Positions 1-9,728 of a stretch of DNA of 64,000 nucleotides are shown here, one piece after another. The position numbers and the translations under genes were made by a program. How positions within the stretch are numbered: position 1 is the stretch's first letter; each line of letters begins with the position of its first letter. The DNA is from Microvirga pudoricolor (lineage in GTDB: Bacteria > Pseudomonadota > Alphaproteobacteria > Rhizobiales > Beijerinckiaceae): positions 1,488,001 to 1,552,000 of the forward strand of contig NZ_JAFEMB010000001.1 in the NCBI RefSeq assembly GCF_016892705.1. The letters run 5' to 3'. The notes beneath the pieces were generated by a model. The model ran no database searches. It was not told the origin of the DNA and saw only the letters and a list, made by a program, of their open reading frames with translations.

Positions 1-1
1 G

Positions 2-1552
2 CAGGGCACCCAGGTGTCGCGGGTGGGGCCCATCGACGACCTGACCGAGGCGGGCGCCGTGCCGGGCGTGACCTCCGTCGATCTCGACGGCGACGCCTCC
101 TTGCGCCGCATGCCGTCCGTCCCCGACAGCTTCGCCGCCCAGGCCCTGCACCGGGCGGGCCTGCCCGTGACGGAAGCGCCCGAGGGCGCGTTGATCCAGT
201 ATTTCGGCGGACCGCGCACCTATCCGACGGTCTCCTACTACCAGGCCCTCGATCCCGACGGGTTCCTGCCCAAGGGCTTCTTCAAGGACCGCATCGTCTT
301 CGTGGGGCTGAGCCTCAAGGCCGCCCCGACGCCCGACAGCGGCGCGGCCGATACCTTTCCGACGCCCTACACGCTTGCGGACAACACCGTGACGGCAGGC
401 GTCGAGATCCAGGCCACGATCCTGGACAACCTCCGCCACGGGCTGTTCATCACGCCCGTCGCGCGCCCCGCCATGGCCGGGCTGGTGATCGCCGCCGCCT
501 TCCTGGCGATGCTGCTTTGCGGCACCGGCATGTCCTGGCGGGCGGTGATCCGGGCCGTGCTGGCCCTCGCGGGCCTGATCCTCGGATCCTGGCTGCTCCT
601 GCGCTATGGGCGGCTCTGGGCGCCGCCGGCGCTGCCCGCCGCCGCGATGCTCGGCGTGTTCGGCACCCGCTTCGGGCTGGACTACATGCAGGAACGCCAC
701 CTGCGGCGCACGGTCTCCACGGCGTTCTCCCGCTACCTGCCGCCGGATCTCGTCAAGCAGCTCGCCCGCAACCCCTCGGCCCTCAAGCTCGGCGGCGAGC
801 GGCGCACCCTGTCGATCCTGTTCTGCGACGTGCGGGGGTTCACGAGCCTGTCCGAGCGCCTGAAGGACGAGCCCGAGAAGCTCACCACCCTCATCAACCG
901 CCTGCTCGACCCGCTCTCGGAGGCCGTGATGGCGGAAGGCGGCACCATCGACAAGTACATGGGCGACTGCGTGATGGCGTTCTGGAACGCGCCCCTGCCG
1001 GCCCACGACCACCCGCACCGGGCCGTGCAGGCGGCGCTTCGCATGATCGAGGCCGTCAAGGACCTGAACGCCGTGCTCAAGGGGGAGAGCGGCGAGAGCG
1101 CGCCGGTCTTCGCCGTGGGCGTGGGCGTCAACACCGGCGACTGCGTGGTGGGCAATGTGGGGTCGCGCTGGCGCTACGATTATTCCGTACTGGGCGACAC
1201 GGTGAACCTCGCCTCGCGGCTGGAAGGCCTGTCGAAGGAATACGGCGTCTCGGTCATTCTGGGGCCCAGCACGGCGGAGGCCGTGCGCGACGATTACGTG
1301 CTGGTGGAGCTCGACCGGATCGCCGTGCGCGGGCGGACCACCCAATCGGCGATCTACACCGTGCTGACGCCGGCCTCGGGCCGGGCCGATGCGGCCGTGG
1401 CCGAAGCCGAGGCCCTGCATGCGCGGCTGACGGGCCACGTCCAGGCGGGCGAGACCGCCGAGGCCCTGGCGCTGATCCCCCGCTGCGAAGCCCTCGCGCC
1501 CGCGCTTTCCAAATACTACGCCCGGCTGCGCGAAAAATTGTCGGCCCCCTGA
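2..1552 (+). CDS. CHASE2-domain adenylate/guanylate cyclase (5' end outside window)
   Basis: The reading frame is open from the first bases, so the gene starts upstream. The visible N-terminal part (to about residue 145) is the end of an extracytoplasmic CHASE2 sensor. Two to three hydrophobic segments follow (about 155-225), then a class III nucleotide cyclase domain. The cyclase shows FCDVRGFT with a metal-binding Asp, KYMGDCVMAFW with the second Asp, and DTVNLASRLEG with the transition-state Asn and Arg. All visible catalytic positions are present, so it should make cAMP in response to a periplasmic signal. A GTG at 14 is internal, not the start. Confidence 0.9.
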   Translation, partial: QGTQVSRVGPIDDLTEAGAVPGVTSVDLDGDASLRRMPSVPDSFAAQALHRAGLPVTEAPEGALIQYFGGPRTYPTVSYYQALDPDGFLPKGFFKDRIVFVGLSLKAAPTPDSGAADTFPTPYTLADNTVTAGVEIQATILDNLRHGLFITPVARPAMAGLVIAAAFLAMLLCGTGMSWRAVIRAVLALAGLILGSWLLLRYGRLWAPPALPAAAMLGVFGTRFGLDYMQERHLRRTVSTAFSRYLPPDLVKQLARNPSALKLGGERRTLSILFCDVRGFTSLSERLKDEPEKLTTLINRLLDPLSEAVMAEGGTIDKYMGDCVMAFWNAPLPAHDHPHRAVQAALRMIEAVKDLNAVLKGESGESAPVFAVGVGVNTGDCVVGNVGSRWRYDYSVLGDTVNLASRLEGLSKEYGVSVILGPSTAEAVRDDYVLVELDRIAVRGRTTQSAIYTVLTPASGRADAAVAEAEALHARLTGHVQAGETAEALALIPRCEALAPALSKYYARLREKLSAP

Positions 1553-1719
1553 AACGGCAAAGTCCAAGAGTCTCGAAGCGCTTCGGCCAAGGCCTGCAGC
1601 TGCAAGTCATTTGCAAGTCAAAACAAGGGCTTGCGCGGACCGGAACCCGGACTATAAGGCCGTTCCCGCGGCCGGAGCCGCGTCACCGAAGACCGTTCAA
1701 GCCGGAAAGACCTGAACCG

Positions 1720-2607
1720 ATGGACAAGCTGCAGAAACTCGCCCTCGGCAGCATCGTCGTCGGAGCGCTGGTGCTGGCGCTGAAATATGCGGCCTTCCAC
1801 GTCACGGGCAGCATCGCGCTCTATTCGGACGCGCTCGAGAGCATCATCAACGTGGTCACGGCGGTGGTGGCCTTCTTCGCGATCCGGGTCAGCGCCGCGC
1901 CGCCCGACGCAAACCACCCCTACGGCCACCACAAGGCGGAGTACTTCTCCGCCGTGCTGGAGGGCGTGCTCATCATCCTGGCGGCCCTGTCGATCCTGCG
2001 GGAGGCCTATTTCGGCTTCCTGGCGCCCAAACCCCTGGAGGCACCGGGGCTGGGCCTCGCCATCAACGGCGCCGCGAGCCTCATCAACGCGGCCTGGTCC
2101 TGGACCCTGATTCGCCAGGGCCGAGCCTTCCGGTCCCCCGCCCTCATCGCGGACGGACGCCATCTCCTGGCCGACGTGGTGACCTCGATCGGGGTGATCA
2201 TCGGCATCGGTCTCGCCCTCGCGACGGGGCTCACCATCCTCGATCCCATCCTGGCGGCCCTGGTGGCGGTCAACATCCTGTGGTCCGGCTGGGGGCTCGT
2301 GAAGGAGAGCCTGAGCGGCCTCATGGACGAGGCGGTGCCGGAATCCGTCCTGGTCCGCGTCCGGGAGGCGATCTCGGCCAATGCGGAGGGCGCCATCGAG
2401 GCACACGACCTGCGCACCCGTCACGCGGGCCGGATGACCTTCATCGACTTCCATCTCGTGGTGCCGGGCCAAATGAGCGTGACGGACGCTCACGACATCT
2501 GCGACCGGCTGGAGCGGGCCCTGAAGGCGGAGGTGGAGGATGCCCTCATCACCATCCACGTGGAACCCGACAACAAGGCCAAGCATGCCGGGATCGTGGT
2601 GCTGTAA
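1720..2607 (+). CDS. Cation diffusion facilitator (CDF) family metal transporter
   Basis: This 295-aa inner-membrane protein has the CDF layout: about six helices over residues 5-200, then a cytoplasmic domain of about 80 residues. YSDALES in the second helix and HLLADVV in the fifth carry the His/Asp residues of the transport site. It should export a divalent metal such as Zn, Fe, Mn or Co in exchange for protons; the metal cannot be read from sequence. The frame is open far upstream, but the ATG at 1720 is chosen because family similarity begins there and the upstream frame is a shadow of the cyclase gene. Confidence 0.88.
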   Translation: MDKLQKLALGSIVVGALVLALKYAAFHVTGSIALYSDALESIINVVTAVVAFFAIRVSAAPPDANHPYGHHKAEYFSAVLEGVLIILAALSILREAYFGFLAPKPLEAPGLGLAINGAASLINAAWSWTLIRQGRAFRSPALIADGRHLLADVVTSIGVIIGIGLALATGLTILDPILAALVAVNILWSGWGLVKESLSGLMDEAVPESVLVRVREAISANAEGAIEAHDLRTRHAGRMTFIDFHLVVPGQMSVTDAHDICDRLERALKAEVEDALITIHVEPDNKAKHAGIVVL

Positions 2608-2688
2608 GGCGCCTCGATCTCGGCGCGAGCCGCCCCTATAAGAGGGCCCCGGCCGCCACGCCAGGCTGGCCCCGAAGGAGAGCTTTCC

Positions 2689-3030
2689 ATGTTCATCGCC
2701 ATGAACCGCTTCAAGGTCGCGCCCGATCAAGCTTCCGCCTTCGAGGAGATGTGGATGTCGCGGGAGGTGCACCTTCATACGGTGCCGGGTTTCGTCGAAT
2801 TCCATCTCCTGCGCGGTCCCTCAAAGGACGATCACGTTCTCTATTCGTCCCACACGGTCTGGGCGAGCCGTGAGGCCTTCGAGGGCTGGACCAAGTCCGA
2901 GGCCTTCCGGGCCGCGCACCGGAACGCGGCGCCCGGCGGACGGGCGGCGCTCTACATCGAGCATCCCCAGTTCGAGGGCTTCGAGGTGATCCAGACCGTC
3001 ACCCGGGACGGCAAGAGCGTCGCGGCCTGA
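2689..3030 (+). CDS. Antibiotic biosynthesis monooxygenase (ABM)-fold protein, possible heme-degrading type
   Basis: A 113-aa protein with a single ABM ferredoxin-like domain. The N-terminal FIAMNRFKV strand, VPGFVEF and the W-S-x-EAFEGW segment are typical of the IsdG/HmoB branch, which opens the heme ring. The catalytic Asn-Trp-His set of IsdG is only partly recognisable (Asn6, Trp67 and Trp76 region), so heme oxygenase activity is an inference. The ATG has a clear upstream AAGGAG. It stands alone between the metal transporter and the polysaccharide locus. Confidence 0.8.
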   Translation: MFIAMNRFKVAPDQASAFEEMWMSREVHLHTVPGFVEFHLLRGPSKDDHVLYSSHTVWASREAFEGWTKSEAFRAAHRNAAPGGRAALYIEHPQFEGFEVIQTVTRDGKSVAA

Positions 3031-3112
3031 GGTTTCGAACCGGGGCGGGTTGATCGCCCGGCCTGAAAGGCTAGAAGCCTATGCCGGGTCCCACGCGAGG
3101 CCCGGCATCGTC

Positions 3113-4021
3113 ATGCAGCAAAAGGCCCTCCGGTTGCGCTTCACCATCGTCACGCCCACCCTGAACCGACGGGACATGCTCGCCCAGGCACTCGACAGCG
3201 TCGCGGCCCAGGAGCACGGGAGCGTCGAGCATCTGGTGGTCGACGGGGGATCCACGGACGGCACCCTGGAGATGCTAGCCGGGCGCCCCGGCGTGACGGT
3301 CCTGGCGGACCGCAGGCGCGGCCTCTACGACGCCATCAATCTCGGGATCGAGCGCGCCTCCGGCGACGTGATCGGCCTGCTCAATTCCGACGACCTGTAT
3401 CCCGCCGGCACCTTCTCGGCGGTGGAGCGGGCCTTCGCGGCTTCGCCCGGAACGGACGCGGTCTGCGGCGCGGCCGAACTGTTCGACGAGACCGGCACGC
3501 TCGCCCGCTACGACGACCCGCGCGACCTCGGGCTCGACGCCCATGCGGCCTTGATCGGCGCCTGCATTCCCAATGCGCGCTTCTTCCGCCGCACGGTTTT
3601 TGAGCGCATCGGCGGGTTCTCGCTCGACTATCCCCACGTGGCCGACCGGGATTTTTTGAGCCGCTTCCTCATGGCCGGGCTCAAGACCGCGCCCATCGAC
3701 GCCCTGACCTGCCGCTACCGCCGCCATGGCGGTTCGCTCACCTTCGCGGCCGGCGCGGAGCGTGGAGAGGGCTTGCGGGGGGAATTGCTGCGCCTGGCAA
3801 GGGCTATCGAGGCCGACCCGAGGGCGACGCCTGCCTTGAAGCGCAAGGCACGGGCCCTGGAAGGCCGGTGCCTCGTGAGTTTGGCGCGGGCGCGCCTGCG
3901 GTCGGACGGGCCTGGAGCGGCGCTCCGTCTCCTCGCGGCCCGCGACGGACACCTGTCGGCCGCGCCGGTTCAGGCGCTGACGGCGGGGATCTGGGACAAG
4001 CTTTCGACACGGCGGGGGTGA
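3113..4021 (+). CDS. Glycosyltransferase family 2
   Basis: A 302-aa GT-A fold transferase. TIVTPTLNRRDML opens the nucleotide-binding fold, VVDGGSTDGT follows, and LLNSDDLY holds the DXD-like metal and sugar-nucleotide site. No membrane segment is seen, so it probably acts at the inner face of the membrane in repeat-unit assembly. The frame extends to a TTG at 3050, but ATG 3113 is preferred because the fold starts shortly after it. It is the first gene of the polysaccharide locus. Donor and acceptor sugars are unknown. Confidence 0.85.
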   Translation: MQQKALRLRFTIVTPTLNRRDMLAQALDSVAAQEHGSVEHLVVDGGSTDGTLEMLAGRPGVTVLADRRRGLYDAINLGIERASGDVIGLLNSDDLYPAGTFSAVERAFAASPGTDAVCGAAELFDETGTLARYDDPRDLGLDAHAALIGACIPNARFFRRTVFERIGGFSLDYPHVADRDFLSRFLMAGLKTAPIDALTCRYRRHGGSLTFAAGAERGEGLRGELLRLARAIEADPRATPALKRKARALEGRCLVSLARARLRSDGPGAALRLLAARDGHLSAAPVQALTAGIWDKLSTRRG

Positions 4022-4070
4022 AGTCACGCCCAAAGCCTCATCCTGAGGGAACGGGTTCGCCATGGTCTCG

Positions 4071-4191
4071 AAGCCTCATCCTGAGGGCCCGCGCAGCGGG
4101 CGTCTCGAAGGATGGTCCAGCCAGCACCGGAACCGCTCCGCTGGAGACCTCCTTCGAGACGCGGCTGCGCCGCTCCTCAGGATGAGGTCGA
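4071..4191. repeat. Intergenic inverted-repeat element, copy 1
   Basis: The ends read AAGCCTCATCCTGAGGG and, inverted, CCTCAGGATGAGG. Inner arms CGTCTCGAAGGATGG and CCTCCTTCGAGACG pair with each other. An extra copy of the outer end lies at 4033-4049. A second full copy is at 55079-55200. It sits between two convergent genes and resembles the REP-like intergenic palindromes common in Rhizobiales chromosomes. Confidence 0.8.
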
Positions 4192-4237
4192 GGCAAGGAT
4201 GAGACCGAGGGAAAGGCGAGGTCGCCGGAAAGCGGCC

Positions 4238-5656
4238 TCAGATCCGGTTGTACACGTCGTCCAGGCGGACGATGTCGTCCTCGCCGAGATAGGAGCCGGA
4301 TTGGACCTCGATCAACTCCAGGGGGATCCGCCCCGGGTTTTCCAGGCGATGGACCGCTCCGAGGGGGATATAGGTCGATTCATTCTCCCGCACGATCCGC
4401 TGCTCCTCGCCCACCGTCACCAGCGCCGTGCCGCTCACCACGATCCAATGCTCGGCCCGGTGGAAGTGCTTCTGCAGGGACAGGCGGCCGCCCGGCTTGA
4501 CCACGATGCGCTTGACCTGGAAGCGGGTGCCGATGTCCAGGGACTGGTAGGACCCCCAGGGCCGGAACACCTCCATGTGCTCCTCGATCTGGGGCCTTCC
4601 CTGAGCCTCCAGCTCCTTCACCAGGGGCTTCATGAGGTCCATGTTGGCCCGGTCGAAGACCAGGGTGGCGTCCCCGCTGGTGATGACCGCGATATTGTCG
4701 AGCCCGGCCACGCAGACGAGGCTCTGGCTCGACACGAAATTGTTGCGGGCCTTGAGGAACACCGCATCGCCGATGGCGGCGTTGCCGTGCTCGTCCTTCT
4801 CGGTCAGCTCCCACACCGCATGCCAGGAGCCCACGTCCGACCAGCCCATGCTGACGGGAATCACCGCGACCTTGTCGGTCTTCTCCATGACGGCGAAGTC
4901 GATGGACACCGCGTTGGCGGCCCCGAAGGCCTCCGGGTCGAGGATGGTCCAGCCCAGGTCCTGGCGGCCCTGCCGCACGGCTTGGGTCACGGCCTCGACG
5001 GTCTGGGGATCGAAGCGCTCGTACTCGGCGAGCAGCATGTCGGCCCGGAACATGAAGTTGCCCGAGTTCCAGAGATAGCCGTCCGCGATGTAGCGCTTGG
5101 CCGTCTCCTCGTTCGGCTTTTCCACGAAGGCCGCGACCTCGCTGACGCCGGGCACCGCGAGGGGGCTGCCCGGCCGGATGTAGCCGTAGCCCGTGGCGGG
5201 CTGGTCGGGCGTGATGCCGAAGGTCACGATGGTGCCGTCCTCCGCGGCCCTTGCGGCGGTGCGAACCGCCGCCTTGAAGGCGGCCACGTCCTGGACCACG
5301 TGATCGGCCGCCAGCGCGATCACGATGGCCTCCGGATTGCGCTCCGCGATGAAGGCCGCGCCCGCCGCGATGGCCGGACCGGAATCCCGCCGCGCGGGCT
5401 CGAGGAGGATCGGCGCCTTGATCCCGAGGGCGTCGAGCTGGTCTGCGGCGATATGCCGGTACTCCTCGTTGGTGATGATCACCGGGTCGGCGAAGAGATC
5501 CGGGTCGGTGACCCGCACCACCGTGTCCTGGAAGCTGGAGCGCTCCCCCATCAGGTTGATGAACTGCTTGGGCGCCGCCTTGCGGGAGGCCGGCCACAGG
5601 CGCGTGCCCGCGCCGCCGCAGATGATGAGAGGCACCAAGTGCCGGGACAGGCTCAT
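4238..5656 (-). CDS. manC: Mannose-1-phosphate guanylyltransferase / mannose-6-phosphate isomerase
   Basis: This 472-aa bifunctional enzyme supplies GDP-mannose. The N-terminal nucleotidyltransferase carries GGAGTRLWPASR (about 13-24) and PKQF. The C-terminal type II phosphomannose isomerase cupin begins at FRPWGSYQSL and contains the metal ligands in the QKHFHRAEHW region. The ATG at 5656 is chosen because the fold starts directly after it and the length is normal for the family. It is divergent from gmd, which uses its product, across a 259-bp region likely to hold both promoters. Confidence 0.95.
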   Translation of the reverse strand: MSLSRHLVPLIICGGAGTRLWPASRKAAPKQFINLMGERSSFQDTVVRVTDPDLFADPVIITNEEYRHIAADQLDALGIKAPILLEPARRDSGPAIAAGAAFIAERNPEAIVIALAADHVVQDVAAFKAAVRTAARAAEDGTIVTFGITPDQPATGYGYIRPGSPLAVPGVSEVAAFVEKPNEETAKRYIADGYLWNSGNFMFRADMLLAEYERFDPQTVEAVTQAVRQGRQDLGWTILDPEAFGAANAVSIDFAVMEKTDKVAVIPVSMGWSDVGSWHAVWELTEKDEHGNAAIGDAVFLKARNNFVSSQSLVCVAGLDNIAVITSGDATLVFDRANMDLMKPLVKELEAQGRPQIEEHMEVFRPWGSYQSLDIGTRFQVKRIVVKPGGRLSLQKHFHRAEHWIVVSGTALVTVGEEQRIVRENESTYIPLGAVHRLENPGRIPLELIEVQSGSYLGEDDIVRLDDVYNRI

Positions 5657-5915
5657 GAAAAGTCTCGTTGTGAACGGTTCCCGCCTGTGCTGCCATAGGG
5701 TCCGGCCGATGGCAAGGCCGGCTTGATCGTCTCGACAAGGGGGCGGCTTTGGGATAAGTGCGGCGGCTTGTATCAGTGATTCAGACCCACGCGCGCCCGC
5801 GGCCCCGGCTGACGATCTCGAGCCGGACGCGGGAGGGTCACGTTGAACGACCGGCACGTCTTGATGGCCCCCCAAACCACGACGCCTGCCGGTCCAAAAG
5901 GTAATAGGAATTAAC

Positions 5916-7016
5916 ATGTCGAAGAAGGTTGCCCTGATTACGGGCGTGACGGGCCAGGACGGCGGCTACCTGTCGGAGCTTCTGCTGTCCAAGGGCTACA
6001 TCGTCCACGGCGTCAAGCGCCGCTCGTCCTCGTTCAATTCGGGCCGCATCGACCACCTATACCAGGACGTCCACGAGCGCGACGTGCGCTTCCGCCTCCA
6101 CTACGGCGACATGACCGATTCCACGAACCTCATCCGCATCATGGCCGAGGTTCAGCCCACCGAGATCTACAATCTGGCGGCGCAGAGCCACGTGCAGGTC
6201 AGTTTCGAGACCCCGGAATACACGTCCAACGCCGACGCCACCGGCACCCTGCGCATGCTGGAGGCCATCCGCATCCTCGGGCTGGAGAAGGCGACCCGGT
6301 TCTACCAGGCCTCGACCTCGGAGCTCTACGGCAAGGTCCAGGCGGTGCCCCAGGACGAGAACACCCCGTTCTATCCCCGCAGCCCCTACGCGGCCGCCAA
6401 ACTCTACGGCTACTGGATCACGGTGAATTACCGCGAGGCCTACGGCATGCACGCCTCCAACGGCATCCTGTTCAACCATGAGGGCCCGACCCGGGGCGAG
6501 ACCTTCGTGACCCGCAAGATCAGCCGCGCCGTGGCGGCCATCGAGCTCGGCCTGCAGGACAAGCTCTATATCGGCAACCTGGACGCCAAGCGCGACTGGG
6601 GCCATGCCCGCGAATACGTGGAAGGCATGTGGCGCATCCTGCAGCAGGACGAGCCCGACGATTATGTGCTGGCCACGGGCGAGACCCACACGGTGCGCGA
6701 GTTCATCGAACGCGCCTTCGCCCATGTGGGCCGCACCATCGCCTGGAAGGGCAAGGATGCCGAGGAAGTGGGCGTCGACGAGACCACCGGCGCCGTGCTG
6801 GTGGAGGTCGATCCGCGTTATTTCCGCCCCACCGAGGTCGAGCTTCTCTTGGGCAACCCCGCCAAGGCCAAGGCCAAGCTGGGCTGGGAGCACAAGACCA
6901 CCTTCGCCCAGCTGGTGCAGGAGATGGTTCAGGCCGATCTCGACCTGTTCCGCCAGGCGGGCACCAACCGGGGCAACAGCGAAGCCGAGTCGATCAAGAA
7001 CCGCATGGTCGGCTGA
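5916..7016 (+). CDS. gmd: GDP-mannose 4,6-dehydratase
   Basis: A 366-aa extended short-chain dehydrogenase that converts GDP-mannose to GDP-4-keto-6-deoxymannose. TGVTGQDGG (10-18) binds the nucleotide, STSELYGK holds the catalytic Ser/Thr and Glu, and Y158-x3-K162 is the active-site pair. With Fcl (11675) it completes GDP-L-fucose synthesis. In rhizobia the homologous pair is called NoeL/NolK, but no nodulation gene such as nodZ lies nearby, so a surface polysaccharide role is more likely. A good terminator follows. Confidence 0.95.
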   Translation: MSKKVALITGVTGQDGGYLSELLLSKGYIVHGVKRRSSSFNSGRIDHLYQDVHERDVRFRLHYGDMTDSTNLIRIMAEVQPTEIYNLAAQSHVQVSFETPEYTSNADATGTLRMLEAIRILGLEKATRFYQASTSELYGKVQAVPQDENTPFYPRSPYAAAKLYGYWITVNYREAYGMHASNGILFNHEGPTRGETFVTRKISRAVAAIELGLQDKLYIGNLDAKRDWGHAREYVEGMWRILQQDEPDDYVLATGETHTVREFIERAFAHVGRTIAWKGKDAEEVGVDETTGAVLVEVDPRYFRPTEVELLLGNPAKAKAKLGWEHKTTFAQLVQEMVQADLDLFRQAGTNRGNSEAESIKNRMVG

Positions 7017-7039
7017 ACGGCCTCTCAGGGACCGGAACG

Positions 7040-7067
7040 CGGGGCCGAAATGGCCCCGTTTTCGTTT
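7040..7067 (+). terminator. Rho-independent terminator after gmd
   Basis: Stem CGGGGCC / GGCCCCG with a GAAAT loop, followed by TTTTCGTTT, starting 24 bases after the gmd stop. It separates gmd from the glycosyltransferase genes downstream. Confidence 0.85.
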
Positions 7068-7243
7068 GGGTTCTCGGAGCCACGCGGTGCAGGCATTCCC
7101 CAGCGGAGGTTGAAAATCGCCCGCCGGGATGATTATGAGAGACGAGATGTCGTTGCAGACGGCCGGGCCTGGAGCCGCCGGACGCACGACCCTTAGGCCT
7201 TTGACGCTTCAACGCCCGCCCCTCGCGCGGCCCGGACCCCCTG

Positions 7244-9661
7244 ATGTCGAGCATCCCCTCCCCTGCCGGTTCCCCCCTGAAGATCGGCATCGACCTGCGC
7301 TACATCACCACCGGCGCGTCCGGCGGCGTCGCGCCCCAGATCACGGAGACCTTCCGGGCCCTGATCGCGTCCGCGCCGGCGTGGCAGTTTCACGTGTTCG
7401 GCACGATGTTCAACCAGGACCTGATTCCGGTGGATGGGCCCAACGTCGTCCACTACACCCTGCCGCTGGACACCTATTACGCGGCCCAGCAGGCGATCCT
7501 CGACGCCGAGGGGATCGACGTCCTCTACCGGCCCTTTCCCAACGAGGACGGGCTCGCCTTTCCGCTCGAGAAGCAGATCGTGTTCATCCCCGACCTGCAG
7601 CACGAGTTCTTCCCGGATTTCTTCGACGCCGAGACGCTGTCCTTACGCCGCACCCATTTCGCGCGGCTCATCACGGGCGCGGGCGCGGTGGCGACCAATT
7701 CGGACCATGCCCGAGGGACCATCCGCGAGCGCTACCGCAACGCCCATGACGACATCTTCCTGATGCCGCCGGCCTCGCAGACCGCCGGGATGCAGGAGGC
7801 CTCCGCGGTGTCGGATGCGTTCGCCGCGAAGGTCAAGGGATTTCAACCCTACTTCTTCTTCCCGGCCAATATCTGGCGCCACAAGAACCACGCCGCCCTG
7901 CTCGACGCCTTCCACCGCTTCCGGAGCGAGCATCCGGAGGGGGCGTCCTACAGCCTCGTTCTGTCGGGCCATCCCAAGGGCTGGGACGCGCTCCAGGCCC
8001 AGCACCCGACGGAGGGCGTGCACCATCTGGGCTTCGTGTCGCGGGACGAGCTGGTCCATCTCTACCGGAACGCAACAGCGCTCGCCTTCATGTCCCTGTT
8101 CGAGGGCTTCGGCATGCCGGCCTTCGAGGCGTTCGAGGCCGGTTGCCCGGTGATCTGCTCCAACACGTCGAGCCTGCCGGAGGTGACGGGCGGGGCGGCG
8201 CTGACCTGCGACCCGACCGACCCCGCCAGCATCGCGGGCGCCATGGGGCGGATCGCGGGCGATCCCGCCCTGGCGAAGGACTTGGTGGAGCGCGGGCGCG
8301 CGCGCCTTGACGCCTATTCCTGGGCAGCCTCCGCCGAGGCCCTGAAGCAGGCCATGATCCGGGTCGCGGCCCGCAAGATCGGCGCGCGGACAAAGCCCGC
8401 CGCCGGTCCCCGCGTGATCGAGGACACCTCGATCAAGGTCTCCATCGTGACGCCGTCCTACAACCAGGGCCGCTTCCTGAAGCGCACCATCGAGAGCGTG
8501 CTCAACCAGACCTATCCGAACATCGAGTACATCGTGATGGATGGCGGCTCGACGGACGAATCCGTCGAGATCCTGAAATCCTACGGCGACCGCTTCCGCT
8601 GGGTGTCCGAGAAGGACAAGGGCCAGACGGACGCCATCAACAAGGGTCTGCGCCAATGCTCGGGCCAGATCCTGGCCTATCTGAACTCCGACGACACCCT
8701 GGAGCTCGACGCGGTCGAGACCGTGGTGAAGTTCTTCCGCGAGCACCCGGAGATCGAGCTCGTCTACGGCGACGCGAACTATATCGACACGGAAGACAAC
8801 GTCACCGGCCGCTACCTCACGGCGCCCTATTCCTGGGACCGGCTGGTGCAGGATTGCTGCGTGTGCCAGCCCGCCGCGTTCTGGCGCTCGTCCGTGGTGG
8901 ACAAGTTCGGGCTCTTCGACGACGAGCTCGATTTCACCATGGATTACGATTACTGGCTGCGCATCGGCCAAGGCGGCGGCGGGATCATGCACCTGCCGGT
9001 GCTGCTCGCCAATTCGCGGCTCTATCCCGAGACCAAGACCATGTCGTCCCGGGGCAAGATCTACAAGGAAATCTTCGAGATCTCGCAGAAGCATGCGGGC
9101 CGGATCAGCAAGAGCTACGTCCAGGGCTACTGGAACCACCGCCTGTGGGAGCGCGAGGACCTGTTCGCCAAGGTGGCGCGGCGCGTTCCCATGCTGGAGA
9201 AGGTGTTCGTCGAATACGACGCGGCGCGCCTCGACGACACCCATTATCCGCCCTTCAAGGCCTTGCGCCACGTGGCCTACCGGTCGGGCCGCAGCGTCCG
9301 GGCCCGGATCATGAACACGATCAAGCGCTCGGCCTTCCTGGTCCCGCTGAGTTCCGGGGTGGCGGGCGTCTACAAGGACAACTGGCTCTCGCCCTATATC
9401 CGGCTCTCCGCCTCCCCCGCCCGCAACAAGATTTTGGTGCTGGAGGGCCGCGTACCGAAGGAAATGACCCTGAAGGTGAAGGCGGGGCGCGAGGTGGTGG
9501 GCGAGTATCCGCTCAAGGCCAACGGTATCGAGCGGGTGGAGATCCCGGGTTCCGACAAGCCCATGGAGTTCCATTTCAGCGCCTACGCGCCCGACAAGGC
9601 GGGCCGTCACCTCTCCTTCCACGTGAAGTCCACCAACTGCTTCACCGAGGAAGAGGTGTGA
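7244..9661 (+). CDS. Bifunctional glycosyltransferase: GT4 domain fused to GT2 domain
   Basis: An 805-aa protein with two catalytic modules. Residues about 10-375 are a GT-B fold GT4 transferase, with SLFEGFGMPAFEAFEAGCPV near its end holding the EX7E donor motif. Residues about 395-640 are a GT2 domain with SIVTPSYNQGRF, VMDGGSTD and LAYLNSDD. The last 110 residues (YKDNWLSPYI onward) are beta-rich, of a kind often attached to polysaccharide enzymes. Such fusions usually add two successive sugars to one acceptor. The ATG at 7244 is the only good start. It heads a run of three glycosyltransferase genes followed by fcl. Confidence 0.9.
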   Translation: MSSIPSPAGSPLKIGIDLRYITTGASGGVAPQITETFRALIASAPAWQFHVFGTMFNQDLIPVDGPNVVHYTLPLDTYYAAQQAILDAEGIDVLYRPFPNEDGLAFPLEKQIVFIPDLQHEFFPDFFDAETLSLRRTHFARLITGAGAVATNSDHARGTIRERYRNAHDDIFLMPPASQTAGMQEASAVSDAFAAKVKGFQPYFFFPANIWRHKNHAALLDAFHRFRSEHPEGASYSLVLSGHPKGWDALQAQHPTEGVHHLGFVSRDELVHLYRNATALAFMSLFEGFGMPAFEAFEAGCPVICSNTSSLPEVTGGAALTCDPTDPASIAGAMGRIAGDPALAKDLVERGRARLDAYSWAASAEALKQAMIRVAARKIGARTKPAAGPRVIEDTSIKVSIVTPSYNQGRFLKRTIESVLNQTYPNIEYIVMDGGSTDESVEILKSYGDRFRWVSEKDKGQTDAINKGLRQCSGQILAYLNSDDTLELDAVETVVKFFREHPEIELVYGDANYIDTEDNVTGRYLTAPYSWDRLVQDCCVCQPAAFWRSSVVDKFGLFDDELDFTMDYDYWLRIGQGGGGIMHLPVLLANSRLYPETKTMSSRGKIYKEIFEISQKHAGRISKSYVQGYWNHRLWEREDLFAKVARRVPMLEKVFVEYDAARLDDTHYPPFKALRHVAYRSGRSVRARIMNTIKRSAFLVPLSSGVAGVYKDNWLSPYIRLSASPARNKILVLEGRVPKEMTLKVKAGREVVGEYPLKANGIERVEIPGSDKPMEFHFSAYAPDKAGRHLSFHVKSTNCFTEEEV

Positions 9662-9728
9662 CGCATCGTTTGGTCTTGCGGCGTCACGTTGTGACGGATA
9701 CGGAACAGGCCGACCTGACAGGAACCCG